Part shown: one piece after another, positions 1 to 7,133 of the stretch | Layout of the letters: each line of letters starts with the position of its first letter | How positions within the stretch are numbered: position 1 is the stretch's first letter | Assembly: GCA_020354105.1 (NCBI GenBank) | Contig: CP070642.1 | Span: 1,638,284-1,654,288 of the forward strand | DNA: 16,005 bases | From: Chloroflexota bacterium | GTDB taxonomy: Bacteria > Chloroflexota > Dehalococcoidia > GIF9 > UBA5629 | Direction of reading: 5' to 3' | Notes under the pieces: model-generated | Database searches by the model: none | Told to the model about the DNA's origin: nothing | Seen by the model: only the letters and a program-made list of their open reading frames with translations | Program-made: the position numbers and the translations under genes

Positions 1-21
1 GACGAGATTGCTACCCTCAGA

Positions 22-807
22 CTATGATTTGGATTTTTCCAGAAGAGAAGCAGCGCCCTGCCCTATATTCTGGCGCGTGCTGACTGCCAGTATTGTCTCG
101 TAGCTCAAGCCTATATCCAGAGGATAAGACATAGCCATATTGATGGCTCGTTTGGCGCCCTGCATTAGCGGCGGGGCAACAACGGCCATCTCCTGAGCCA
201 GCTTATTTGCTTCTTCCATGAGCTTATCCAGAGGATAGACATGCTGGACCAGCCCTATCCTCAAAGCCTCGGCAGCATCTATTCTCCTGCCGGTAAATAT
301 AAGCTCCTTGGCTTTGCCGGCACCGACTAGCTTGGTCAGGCGCTGGGTGCCACCAAAATCGGGAATAGTTCCCAATTGTACTTCAGGTATGCTGAAGATA
401 GCTGTCTCAGCGGCGAGCCTTATATCGCAGACCAGCGACATCTCAAAGCCGATGCCGAGACAGTAGCCGTTAATGGCAGCTATAACCGGCACCGGAAGAT
501 TTTCAATCATGGTATAGACCTGCCCACCCATCTGGAGAGCCTCAAACTCAGAACGGACAGCAGTTGGAGGCATGAGGGCTTCGCCTGCCATAGCCGCCTT
601 GAGGTCCAAGCCGGCGCAGAAAGAGCGGTCACCGGCACCGGTCAGTATAGCTACTCGTATATCAGGCTGAGAAAGTATATTCTCAACGGCCATCTTGAGC
701 CCCTCGAGTATATCCCCATTGAAAGCGTTCCTGACTTCAGGCCGGTTAAGTGTAATAGTGGCCACTTTGTCCTTCACTTCAAACAATACAGCATTATTCT
801 TAGTCAT
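22..807 (-). CDS. Enoyl-CoA hydratase/isomerase (crotonase family)
   Basis: This 261-residue protein is a full-length crotonase, predicted to hydrate enoyl-CoA thioesters in the cytoplasm. The first oxyanion-hole segment is CAGLDL at residues 64-69. The second is NGYCLGIG at 113-120. Both glutamates used by classical hydratases are present: E122 in GIGFEMS and E142 in the PEVQLG segment. FGGTQRL follows at 151-157. That supports true hydratase activity, but the acyl substrate cannot be told from sequence. A longer reading from GTG at 840 adds 11 residues. I chose ATG at 807 because AGGAG lies 8 nt upstream and the family normally starts close to this point. The GYD-domain gene lies 109 nt upstream on the same strand. 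No convincing terminator separates the two, so co-transcription is possible. Confidence 0.93.
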   Translation of the reverse strand: MTKNNAVLFEVKDKVATITLNRPEVRNAFNGDILEGLKMAVENILSQPDIRVAILTGAGDRSFCAGLDLKAAMAGEALMPPTAVRSEFEALQMGGQVYTMIENLPVPVIAAINGYCLGIGFEMSLVCDIRLAAETAIFSIPEVQLGTIPDFGGTQRLTKLVGAGKAKELIFTGRRIDAAEALRIGLVQHVYPLDKLMEEANKLAQEMAVVAPPLMQGAKRAINMAMSYPLDIGLSYETILAVSTRQNIGQGAASLLEKSKS

Positions 808-814
808 CACGATA

Positions 815-822
815 TCTCCTTT
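815..822 (-). promoter_or_regulatory. Shine-Dalgarno site deciding the hydratase start
   Basis: AAAGGAGA on the minus strand ends 7 nt before the ATG at 807 and 4 nt before an in-frame GTG at 810. It falls inside the longer reading from 840, so it favours the ATG at 807. Confidence 0.75.
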
Positions 823-916
823 CGATATTTTGCCCTTCACAGGTTAAATCAAAAGAACACACAGTAACATACAACTGTCCCGAAGAAAAACCCGGATAGA
901 GTTACGAACTAACCTA

Positions 917-1222
917 TTAAAACGGTTCTTTTGGTTTCTTTTTCAGAGTGGAGATTAACTTATCCAGGGGTATGGCAGTCAGGGTCAAGGTCTGGAGGCC
1001 GCCTCTGGCACTCAAGTGTATTGCCAATTTAGCAGCAACCTCATCGCTCGGTGCCTCGACTATGTTGACAAAATCATACTGTCCCAGAAGCCCGTACTGA
1101 GCCAGTATTTTAACCCCCATATACTCCACTTCCTTGTTAAGCTCCTTAAGCCACTCGGGATACTCCTCCATTTTCTTTCTGCCTTCGCCGGTGAGCGTTG
1201 TCAGCATAAGATAAACAGCCAT
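917..1222 (-). CDS. GYD domain protein
   Basis: This small 101-residue cytoplasmic protein matches the GYD domain family (PF08734), a ferredoxin-like alpha/beta fold of unknown biochemical role. The family's Gly-x-Tyr-Asp signature appears as GQYD at residues 47-50, followed by FVNIVEAPSDE. A second conserved block, SARGGLQTLTLTAIP, lies near residues 71-85. The lysine-rich C-terminus (KKKPKEPF) is not informative. Translation starts at ATG 1222, preceded by a G-rich GAGGGGGT Shine-Dalgarno-like stretch. A perfect TATAAT lies upstream on the same strand. The neighbour downstream is an enoyl-CoA hydratase, but a functional link between them is only guesswork. Confidence 0.85.
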   Translation of the reverse strand: MAVYLMLTTLTGEGRKKMEEYPEWLKELNKEVEYMGVKILAQYGLLGQYDFVNIVEAPSDEVAAKLAIHLSARGGLQTLTLTAIPLDKLISTLKKKPKEPF

Positions 1223-1257
1223 TGTTACCCCCTCTCAGTCCGATTTCTGTGCCACTA

Positions 1258-1263
1258 ATTATA
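1258..1263 (-). promoter_or_regulatory. Candidate -10 element for the GYD gene
   Basis: The minus strand reads TATAAT here, about 36 nt upstream of the GYD start codon. Nothing close to TTGACA lies 16-18 nt further upstream and no TG extension is present. The promoter rests on the -10 match alone. Confidence 0.35.
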
Positions 1264-1326
1264 TGCCCAGTTACCGTGAAATGCTAGTCTTTTCCTCACA
1301 AAACAAATATCAAACCAATATTCGTC

Positions 1327-1355
1327 TTGACACTACGAAGGATAAGGGTTAAAAT
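1327..1355 (+). promoter_or_regulatory. Sigma-70-type promoter of rpsU-yqeY
   Basis: A perfect -35 TTGACA (1327-1332) is followed after exactly 17 nt by TAAAAT (1350-1355), a five-of-six match to the -10 consensus. Transcription should begin near 1362, giving a leader of about 60 nt before rpsU. This is the best promoter in the window and fits a highly expressed ribosomal protein gene. Confidence 0.82.
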
Positions 1356-1369
1356 TTGTCTTTGCCGAT

Positions 1370-1388
1370 TACCTGTGTTGGGCAGGTA
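1370..1388 (+). promoter_or_regulatory. Small hairpin in the rpsU leader
   Basis: TACCTG (1370-1375) and CAGGTA (1383-1388) can pair as a 6-bp stem with a 7-nt loop just after the predicted transcription start. No U-run follows, so it is not a terminator. It could protect the 5' end or be a regulatory site, or it may be chance. Confidence 0.3.
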
Positions 1389-1420
1389 TTTTAATTAGCT
1401 TAGGAAGGATGTGATTTCAT

Positions 1421-1603
1421 GTGCCTGAAGTAAGACTGTCACAGGGCGAAAGCTTTGAGAGCTTGCTACGGCGGTTCACCAAGAAGGTACAGCAAGCAGG
1501 TGTCATCAGCGAGACACGCCGCCGTGGATTCTACGAGAAGCCAAGTGTAAAGCGGAAGCGGAAGGAGGCAGCAAAACGGCGAAAAAGTGCCAGGAGCAGC
1601 TAG
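1421..1603 (+). CDS. rpsU: 30S ribosomal protein S21 (bS21)
   Basis: This 60-residue basic protein is bS21 of the small ribosomal subunit, which sits near the anti-Shine-Dalgarno end of 16S rRNA and aids initiation. Family features are the N-terminal PEVRLSQGESFESLLRRFTK, the following segment with the RRRGFYEKPS motif at residues 33-42, and a C-terminus almost wholly of Lys and Arg. The length is normal for the family. Translation starts at GTG 1421 (the overlapping ATG at 1419 is out of frame), with AGGAAGG about 12 nt upstream. The yqeY start codon follows the stop after three bases, and the rpsU-yqeY pairing is common in bacteria. A strong promoter lies upstream. Confidence 0.96.
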   Translation: MPEVRLSQGESFESLLRRFTKKVQQAGVISETRRRGFYEKPSVKRKRKEAAKRRKSARSS

Positions 1604-1606
1604 CAG

Positions 1607-2056
1607 ATGGCTCTGGAACAAAAAATTAGAACTGACCTGGAACAGGCATTAAGGAACAAAGACACCCTGCGGTGCTCGGTGTTCCGTATGGTTCTATCAA
1701 GTATAAGAAACGCCGAGATTGCCCAACAAAAAACTTTAGACGACAGCGATATATTAGTTGTTCTAGAGAAAGAAGCCAAGATGCGACGTGAGAGCATTGA
1801 GGCTTTTGAAAAAGGCAACCGCCCGGATTTAGTGGCTAAAGAGAAGGCCGAGCTGGCAATTATCCTGGAATATATGCCCGAGCAGATGACCCGGGAAGAG
1901 ATTGCAGCCACAGCACGCAAGGTAATCAGCGAACTTGGGGCAACAAGCCAGAAGGAAAAGGGTAAGGTTATGTCCCAGCTTATGCCCCAGCTTAGAGGAA
2001 GAGCTCAGGGACAGGAAGTTAGTGAGGTTGTCTCAGAGCTCCTGGGCAGCACCTAG
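1607..2056 (+). CDS. yqeY: GatB/YqeY domain protein
   Basis: This 149-residue protein is a stand-alone YqeY-family protein (PF09424). It resembles the C-terminal helical domain of GatB/GatE, the tRNA-binding tail of glutamyl-tRNA amidotransferase. Its function alone is not firmly known; a tRNA-related role is usually proposed. Typical blocks are MALEQKIRTDLEQALRNKD at the N-terminus, the RMVLSSIRNAEI helix near 27-38, the YMPEQM motif near residue 90, and GKVMSQLMPQLRGRAQG near residues 122-138, which matches the GkvmkalmpkvkGrad-type C-terminal block. It starts three bases after rpsU, with AGGAG in the rpsU tail acting as Shine-Dalgarno site, so the two are translationally close. A terminator follows. 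Confidence 0.93.
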   Translation: MALEQKIRTDLEQALRNKDTLRCSVFRMVLSSIRNAEIAQQKTLDDSDILVVLEKEAKMRRESIEAFEKGNRPDLVAKEKAELAIILEYMPEQMTREEIAATARKVISELGATSQKEKGKVMSQLMPQLRGRAQGQEVSEVVSELLGST

Positions 2057-2100
2057 GTATAGCGTCTTGCCCCTTTACCTCTAATTAATTCGAAGAATCC

Positions 2101-2133
2101 GGCGGCAGAGAATGCCGCCATCTTTGTTATTTT
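2101..2133 (+). terminator. Intrinsic terminator after yqeY, just upstream of purQ
   Basis: GGCGGCA (2101-2107) pairs perfectly with TGCCGCC (2113-2119) across a GAGAA loop. The U-rich tract TCTTTGTTATTTT follows at 2121-2133. It should end rpsU-yqeY transcripts. It stops only 12 nt before the purQ start codon, so any transcript reaching purQ from upstream must read through it. Confidence 0.78.
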
Positions 2134-2145
2134 CAGGATATATAA

Positions 2146-2832
2146 ATGAAGTTCGGCATAATCATATTTCCCGGAACATGGAGCGACAGGGACTGTTATT
2201 ATGCCCTCAGCGATATCCTGAAACAGAAGGCCGAATATATCTGGCACAAGGAGACAGACCTTTCCGCATATGATTGCGTCATACTGCCCGGCGGCTTTTC
2301 CTACGGCGATTACCTGCGTCCGGGAGCCATTGCCAGGTTTTCTCCTGTGATGTCGGCACTTGAGCGCTTTGCTTCCCGAGGCAAGCTGGTCATCGGCATA
2401 TGCAACGGCTTTCAGGTACTGTGCGAATCCGGACTCCTTCCAGGGCTATTGCTGCGAAATAACCACCTGGAATATCGCTGTCAATGGACACATCTAAAAA
2501 CAGAAAACACATCGACCCCCTTCACCTCACAGTGCCGAAATGGGCAGGTACTCAAGATTCCCATCTCTCATTACGAAGGCAGCTATTATGCCGAAGATGC
2601 CACACTGGAGGAACTGGAGAACGATAAACGTATCATCTTCCGCTACTCAACTCCAGCAGGACGGATAGACGAACCAGCAAATCCCAACGGATCACTGCGC
2701 AACATCGCCGGCATTATCAATAAGAAAGGGAACGTGCTGGGCATGATGCCACATCCTGAGCGAGCCTGTGAGCCTCTACTAGGCAGCAGCGATGGTAATA
2801 TCATCTGGGAGTCGATAATTGCCGGTATCTAA
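2146..2832 (+). CDS. purQ: Phosphoribosylformylglycinamidine synthase, glutaminase subunit PurQ
   Basis: PurQ (228 residues, normal for the small form) is the class I glutamine amidotransferase that feeds ammonia to PurL for FGAR-to-FGAM conversion in purine synthesis. The triad is visible: C86 in GICNGFQ, H203 and E205 in MPHPERA. PGGFSYGDYLRPGAIARF spans residues 48-65 and binds the PurL partner in known enzymes. The N-terminal loop reads FPGTWSDRD (8-16) where Bacillus PurQ has PGSNCDID, a lineage-type difference away from the triad. ATG at 2146 has AGGA 7 nt upstream. The gene overlaps purL by 14 bp. No clear promoter is visible between the yqeY terminator and this start. Confidence 0.96.
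   Translation: MKFGIIIFPGTWSDRDCYYALSDILKQKAEYIWHKETDLSAYDCVILPGGFSYGDYLRPGAIARFSPVMSALERFASRGKLVIGICNGFQVLCESGLLPGLLLRNNHLEYRCQWTHLKTENTSTPFTSQCRNGQVLKIPISHYEGSYYAEDATLEELENDKRIIFRYSTPAGRIDEPANPNGSLRNIAGIINKKGNVLGMMPHPERACEPLLGSSDGNIIWESIIAGI
2807..2811 (+). promoter_or_regulatory. Shine-Dalgarno site deciding the purL start
   Basis: GGGAG inside the 3' end of purQ lies 7 nt before TTG 2819. No in-frame ATG or GTG occurs near the family's normal N-terminus, so this site supports a TTG start for purL. Confidence 0.65.
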
Positions 2833-5023
2833 AGAAATACTCGATGAAGTCGCGCTGAGCGAGGAGGAATACCAGCTTATTGTTGAAAGGCTCGGTAGGG
2901 AGCCGACCGAAGTGGAGCTGGGTATGTTCGGCTCGCTGTGGAGTGAGCATTGTGGCTATAAGCATTCCAAGGCTCTGCTCAAACAACTACCGTCTAAGAG
3001 TAAACGTGTGCTGGTCAAGCCAGGTGAGGAAAATGCCGGGGTGGTAGACATAGGAGATGGGCTGGTGTTGGTAATGAAGATAGAATCACATAATCACCCT
3101 TCGGCAATTGAGCCATATCAAGGGGCAGCCACCGGCGTAGGAGGCATCGTTCGTGATATTTTCACCATGGGAGCTCGGCCGATTGCACTCATGAATTCGC
3201 TTCGCTTCGGTCCTCTAACCGACCCTCATAACAGGTATCTTTTCGGGGGAGTGGTCGGCGGCATCGCTGGCTACGGCAATTGTCTGGGGATACCTGACGT
3301 GGGCGGCGAAATCTATTTTGCTGACTGCTATTCAGACAACCCGCTGGTAAATGCTTTCTGCCTGGGTATTGCCAGAGCCGATAAGCTGGTTAAGGCCAGA
3401 GCCTATGGGGAAGGCAACCTGTTGATGCTGGTCGGCGCCGATACCGGGCGTGACGGGCTGCACGGCGCCTCCGGCCTGGCTTCGAGGACATTCGAAGAGG
3501 AACGGGAGCTAAGGTCTGCAGTCCAGGTTGGCAACCCCTTCCTGGAGAAACTGCTTATAGAAGCCTGCCTTAGTCTGGCTGAAACCGATTGGATTGCCGG
3601 CATGCAGGATTTAGGCGCCGCGGGACTGACCAGCTCAGCTGTGGAATCAGCATCCAGAGGCGGTGGCGGCATCGAAATCGATGTTCTCAAAGTGCCACGA
3701 CGTGAAAAAGGCATGACACCTTACGAGGTGATGTTATCCGAATCACAGGAGAGGATGCTAGTGGTGGTTAAGAAAGGCTACGAAGGCAAGGTAAAGGCTC
3801 TATTCGACCGTTGGGAACTACGCTCGGATATAATCGGCCGTGTGACCGGCGATGGCATAGCCAGAATTAGAGAGGGTAAAAAAATGGTGGCTGAGGCACC
3901 TGTAAGCTTGTTTACTTCATCGCCTGTTTACCGAAGGCGGGTTAAAAAGCCGGAGTGGCTCAACAAATTGCAGGAGTTTGATGTCACCTCAGTTCCCGAC
4001 CTGGTAAGAAAGAATGCGAATTCAACTCTTCTCCGTCTATTAGCATCACCTAACATTGCCAGCAAGCGCTGCATATACCGCCAGTACGACCACCAGGTGG
4101 GTGATAACTCCGTGGTTCTCCCGGGTAGCGACGCGGCAGTACTGCGCATTAAAGGAACAAAAAAGGCAATCTCATTAACCACCGACGGCAACGCTCGGTA
4201 CTGCTATGTAAATCCCTATCTCGGTGGCATCATCGCCGTGGCTGAAGCGGCTAGAAACTTAGCCTGCAGCGGTGCCCAACCACTGGCTCTCACCAACTGC
4301 CTCAACTTCGGCAATCCAGAGAAGGACGATGTTTATTATCAATTGAAAGAGTGCATCGCCGGTATGGCTCGAGCTTGCCGGGAACTGAAAATACCGGTTA
4401 TAAGCGGCAATGTCAGCCTGTACAACGAGACCAAAGGCGAAGCCATATATCCAACCCCGGTAGTCGGAATGGTGGGGCTTATCGAGGATGTAGCCAAACA
4501 TTGCACTTCCGGATTCAACAATGAAGGCGACCTCGTGTTTTTGCTAGGTGATAGCCAAACCGTTGACAGCAGTATCGGCAGCAGCGAATACCTTGAGCTA
4601 ATACACGGTACAACAAAAGGTAATCCTTATCTTGATTTGGAAATGGAGATACGGTTGCAGCACTGCTGTCTCGAGGCAATCGGACGAGGACTTATAAGAT
4701 CAGCCCATGACTGCTCAGATGGCGGGCTAGGCGTTGCCCTGGTAGAGAGCTGCCTGGCCAACGGTCTCGGATTCATCAGTGATGATTGGCAACCCGAAGG
4801 CAGACTGGATGCAGCTCTTTTCGGTGAGGCGCAATCGAGAATTATAGTCTCAGTAGCACCCAAATTCGTATGGAAACTGGAGAGCCTCGCCGCTCGTCAT
4901 CACATAGCAGCAACAAAGCTGGGAATAGTAGGCGGTAAACGACTGATATTGAAAGGCTATATAAATTCATCGCTAAAACAGCTGGGGGAGGCTTGGCGGG
5001 ATGGACTTGAGAGATTACTATAA
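2819..5023 (+). CDS. purL: Phosphoribosylformylglycinamidine synthase subunit PurL (small type)
   Basis: At 734 residues this is the small PurL of the PurS-PurQ-PurL complex (Bacillus type, about 740 residues), not the roughly 1300-residue fused enzyme. It uses ATP and PurQ-derived ammonia to turn FGAR into FGAM. Visible motifs are LWSEHCGYKHS at 40-50 with H44, ESHNHPSAIEPYQGAATGVGG at 89-109, and an M-Q-D-L-G-A-A-G loop in the first half. The second half carries TDGNARYCYVNP, a CLNFGNPEK block and SAHDCSDGGLG. These show the two tandem AIRS-like halves. The start is TTG, 14 bp inside purQ, with GGGAG 7 nt upstream; the N-terminus MPVSKEILDEV fits the family. No PurS gene lies next to it. 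Confidence 0.96.
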   Translation: MPVSKEILDEVALSEEEYQLIVERLGREPTEVELGMFGSLWSEHCGYKHSKALLKQLPSKSKRVLVKPGEENAGVVDIGDGLVLVMKIESHNHPSAIEPYQGAATGVGGIVRDIFTMGARPIALMNSLRFGPLTDPHNRYLFGGVVGGIAGYGNCLGIPDVGGEIYFADCYSDNPLVNAFCLGIARADKLVKARAYGEGNLLMLVGADTGRDGLHGASGLASRTFEEERELRSAVQVGNPFLEKLLIEACLSLAETDWIAGMQDLGAAGLTSSAVESASRGGGGIEIDVLKVPRREKGMTPYEVMLSESQERMLVVVKKGYEGKVKALFDRWELRSDIIGRVTGDGIARIREGKKMVAEAPVSLFTSSPVYRRRVKKPEWLNKLQEFDVTSVPDLVRKNANSTLLRLLASPNIASKRCIYRQYDHQVGDNSVVLPGSDAAVLRIKGTKKAISLTTDGNARYCYVNPYLGGIIAVAEAARNLACSGAQPLALTNCLNFGNPEKDDVYYQLKECIAGMARACRELKIPVISGNVSLYNETKGEAIYPTPVVGMVGLIEDVAKHCTSGFNNEGDLVFLLGDSQTVDSSIGSSEYLELIHGTTKGNPYLDLEMEIRLQHCCLEAIGRGLIRSAHDCSDGGLGVALVESCLANGLGFISDDWQPEGRLDAALFGEAQSRIIVSVAPKFVWKLESLAARHHIAATKLGIVGGKRLILKGYINSSLKQLGEAWRDGLERLL

Positions 5024-5025
5024 AC

Positions 5026-5030
5026 GGAGG
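5026..5030 (+). promoter_or_regulatory. Shine-Dalgarno site deciding the DUF1015 start
   Basis: GGAGG lies just after the purL stop and 6 nt before TTG 5037. An in-frame ATG at 5001 lies upstream inside purL with no comparable site, so initiation at 5037 is favoured. Confidence 0.75.
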
Positions 5031-5036
5031 AAACAC

Positions 5037-6320
5037 TTGGCTGAGATAAGTCCTTTTTCAGGCATGCGTTACAATCAGGAGATCGTTGGGGATATGGCGT
5101 CAGTTATCTGCCCACCCTACGATATTATCTCTCCAGAAGAGCAGGCAGCCTATTATGCGAAAAGCGATTACAACATCATTCGCCTCGAACACGGGATGGT
5201 GCTGCCCGATGATACGAAAGCCAACAACAAACACAGCCGAGCCAGCGCTACCTTCAATCAGTGGCTGAAGGACCGTGTGCTGGTAATAGACCATGTTCCT
5301 TCATTCTATATACACGAACATGTATTCACCTACCAGAACATCAGGAAAAGGCGCCTGGGCCTGACGGCCTGTGTCAGACTGGAACCCTGGGAGAAAAAGA
5401 TTTTGTTTCCTCATGAAAATACCGTCCCCGGGATTAAAAGCGACCGTCTGGATTTGATGCGAGCTTGTGCCGCCAACTTCAGCCCCCTCCTTGGCCTCTA
5501 CGAAGATATGGGGCAGAAAGTCACCAAGTTATTAACCTCACAGGCTAGCCGTAAGCCAGCGATTGATATTACCGACTCCGGTGACACACACAAACTCTGG
5601 GTAGCTAACGAACCTGAATTTGTACAAAGAGTCAGTCACTTCCTGGCTTCCAAACCGATTTATATCGCCGATGGACATCACCGCTATGAAACAGCACTGG
5701 CTTATCGAGATGAAAAGCGACAAGAGAACCCGCCTGGTAAAGGTGAAGAGGCTTTCAACTTTGTCATGATGACACTGGTGCCCTTCTCTGACCCCGGGCT
5801 TATCGTGCTACCAGTCCACCGCCTTATACGCAATCTATCATCTAAAGCTTTGGCACAATTCAGAAGCGACCTGGAAACGTCTTTCGAATCTGAATCTGCG
5901 CCTCTGGATGAAAATGGCGTGCCTGAAATAAGAGGAGCCACTACAAGGGTCTTAGGATTGGAGACAGGTAATGTCGTAGCACTAAAGCCCCACCAGCCAT
6001 CATCTCTCAAGGAAATAATGCCTCAGGAACACTCCGAAGCCTATAGGAAGTTAGACATCAGTATTATACAGCACCTTATCATAGACAAGCTCACAACTCT
6101 CGATAAAAGCAGCAGCCTTGCCTATACTCCAGATATGTTAGAGGCTCGTGGACTGGTGGAAAGCGGCGAATATCAACTGGCTTTTCTTCTAAATCCGATA
6201 CCAGTGACAACCATTAAGGCAATCGCTGATGCTAACGACAAGATGCCAGGGAAATCAACCTATTTCTACCCCAAATTGCCCACCGGCCTGGTCATCAACA
6301 GCCTTGAGGGAACACTGTAA
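5037..6320 (+). CDS. DUF1015 family protein, possible ParB/sulfiredoxin-like enzyme
   Basis: This 427-residue soluble protein belongs to DUF1015 (PF06245), a widespread family with no established function. Family blocks are AEISPFSGMRYN at the N-terminus, VICPPYDIIS (23-32), FPHENTVPGIKSDR (124-137), IADGHHRYETALAY (210-223), HKLI-like VHRLIRN (260-266) and a C-terminal KMPGKSTYFYPKLPTGLV (402-419). The DGHHRY segment resembles the G-x-H-R motif of sulfiredoxin and ParB-like free serine kinases; any catalytic role is inference. I chose TTG 5037 over ATG 5001 because GGAGG sits 6 nt upstream and the family usually begins MAEI-x-PF. It starts 13 nt after the purL stop, so it probably belongs to the purine operon. 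In other genomes this family is often noted near serine synthesis genes; here serA lies about 3 kb away on the other strand. Confidence 0.88.
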   Translation: MAEISPFSGMRYNQEIVGDMASVICPPYDIISPEEQAAYYAKSDYNIIRLEHGMVLPDDTKANNKHSRASATFNQWLKDRVLVIDHVPSFYIHEHVFTYQNIRKRRLGLTACVRLEPWEKKILFPHENTVPGIKSDRLDLMRACAANFSPLLGLYEDMGQKVTKLLTSQASRKPAIDITDSGDTHKLWVANEPEFVQRVSHFLASKPIYIADGHHRYETALAYRDEKRQENPPGKGEEAFNFVMMTLVPFSDPGLIVLPVHRLIRNLSSKALAQFRSDLETSFESESAPLDENGVPEIRGATTRVLGLETGNVVALKPHQPSSLKEIMPQEHSEAYRKLDISIIQHLIIDKLTTLDKSSSLAYTPDMLEARGLVESGEYQLAFLLNPIPVTTIKAIADANDKMPGKSTYFYPKLPTGLVINSLEGTL

Positions 6321-6372
6321 GCCAAGCTGGACATCTCTTATATATGCCCCGGATGGTTAGCGTGCTTGAACC

Positions 6373-6395
6373 TGAACAAAATGGACGAATGTTCA
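6373..6395. repeat. Short inverted repeat between convergent genes
   Basis: TGAACA (6373-6378) and TGTTCA (6390-6395) are perfect inverted copies around an 11-nt loop, overlapping the alkD-like stop codon. The gap between the two convergent genes is only 72 nt. No T-run follows on either strand, so terminator function is doubtful. Confidence 0.3.
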
Positions 6396-7073
6396 CCTCT
6401 TAAGCCGATTCTGGACAGCTTCACTCTCTAGTTCTCTGATAGCATCAGAAGCAACCCAACGAGCAGCTTTGAAGTCGAGTCGCTGGATTTCCTTTGCAGT
6501 ATTTATTGCAACCTGGTTCAAGTTGATGTTCCTTTTCCCTATGTTTCTAAGAGCCCAGTTGACTGCTTTCTTAACGAAGTTGCGCTCATCCGTAGCTCCT
6601 CGTATGATTATCGGAAGCAATTCAATGAATTTCTCATCGCTTGCCTTCTTATCATGCCAGGCAAGACAAGCTATCAGCGAAAAAGCAGCCCTCTTGACGA
6701 ACTCCTCTTTCCGCTCAGACCAATCAACAATTTTCTTCCAGGCTAACTGGTTCTTTTCGAAAAGATTCATGCATATCTGGTCACATACATCCCAAGAGTT
6801 GATACCCTTCACCCAGTCCTCCATTTGCTCTTCAGTTAGCTTATCAGGGTCATCAATCATCGCCGCCAATATCCTTGCTTCAGCTATACCAGTCTTCCAT
6901 AACTCTAATGCCAGTGTGTGGTCTTTCCCTATATCTTTCGCCATTTTTCTCAGATCAGGTATCGATACGCCTAATCTTTGTTCAACCGCCATTCCATACT
7001 TAGCCATTCCCTCCAACTGATCCGGCTTAGCTTTGCTCTTGAGTCTGTCCAGCACATCTTTCACAGAAGCCAT
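6393..7073 (-). CDS. AlkD-like DNA alkylation repair protein
   Basis: This 226-residue protein is an AlkD-family (PF08713) helical-repeat protein. AlkD removes N3- and N7-alkylpurines from DNA without base flipping. The AlkD pocket residues appear conserved: W94 and D98 in INSWDVCDQ match Bacillus cereus W109 and D113, R176 in WALRN matches R148, and W206 in ARWVASDAIRE matches W187. YGMAVEQRLGVSIPDLRKMAK near 26-46 and LWKTGIAEARILAAMI near 58-73 are also typical. Two ATGs are adjacent (7076 and 7073); AGGAG is 3 nt from the first and 6 nt from the second, so I prefer 7073. It is monocistronic, convergent with the DUF1015 gene, and has its own promoter with an overlapping dyad. Confidence 0.9.
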   Translation of the reverse strand: MASVKDVLDRLKSKAKPDQLEGMAKYGMAVEQRLGVSIPDLRKMAKDIGKDHTLALELWKTGIAEARILAAMIDDPDKLTEEQMEDWVKGINSWDVCDQICMNLFEKNQLAWKKIVDWSERKEEFVKRAAFSLIACLAWHDKKASDEKFIELLPIIIRGATDERNFVKKAVNWALRNIGKRNINLNQVAINTAKEIQRLDFKAARWVASDAIRELESEAVQNRLKR

Positions 7074-7121
7074 CATTTACTCCTTTCGCCTTAATTCAAG
7101 ATTACTAACAAGCCATGTCGA

Positions 7122-7130
7122 ATTATAACA
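7122..7130 (-). promoter_or_regulatory. Extended -10 promoter of the alkD-like gene
   Basis: The minus strand reads TGTTATAAT: a perfect -10 preceded by the TG extension that can compensate for a poor -35. The best -35 (TTAATG, 16 nt upstream) matches three of six. The leader would be about 40 nt. Confidence 0.6.
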
Positions 7131-7133
7131 GCC

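Noticed and set aside
376..867. 163-codon plus-strand open frame opposite the enoyl-CoA hydratase
   Set aside because: It lies antisense to a clear crotonase, its translation resembles no family, and there is no ribosome site.
860..877. ACAGT/ACTGT stem between the GYD and hydratase genes as a terminator
   Set aside because: The 5-bp AT-rich stem has an 8-nt loop and a poor U-run on the minus strand, so it is too weak to call.
5001..5036. 12-residue N-terminal extension of the DUF1015 protein
   Set aside because: It lies within purL without a ribosome site; TTG 5037 behind GGAGG matches the family's N-terminus.
6469..7020. 183-codon plus-strand open frame opposite the alkD-like gene
   Set aside because: Antisense to a gene with conserved active-site residues; the Ser/Ile-rich translation is what antisense reading of a Lys/Glu/Asp-rich gene gives.
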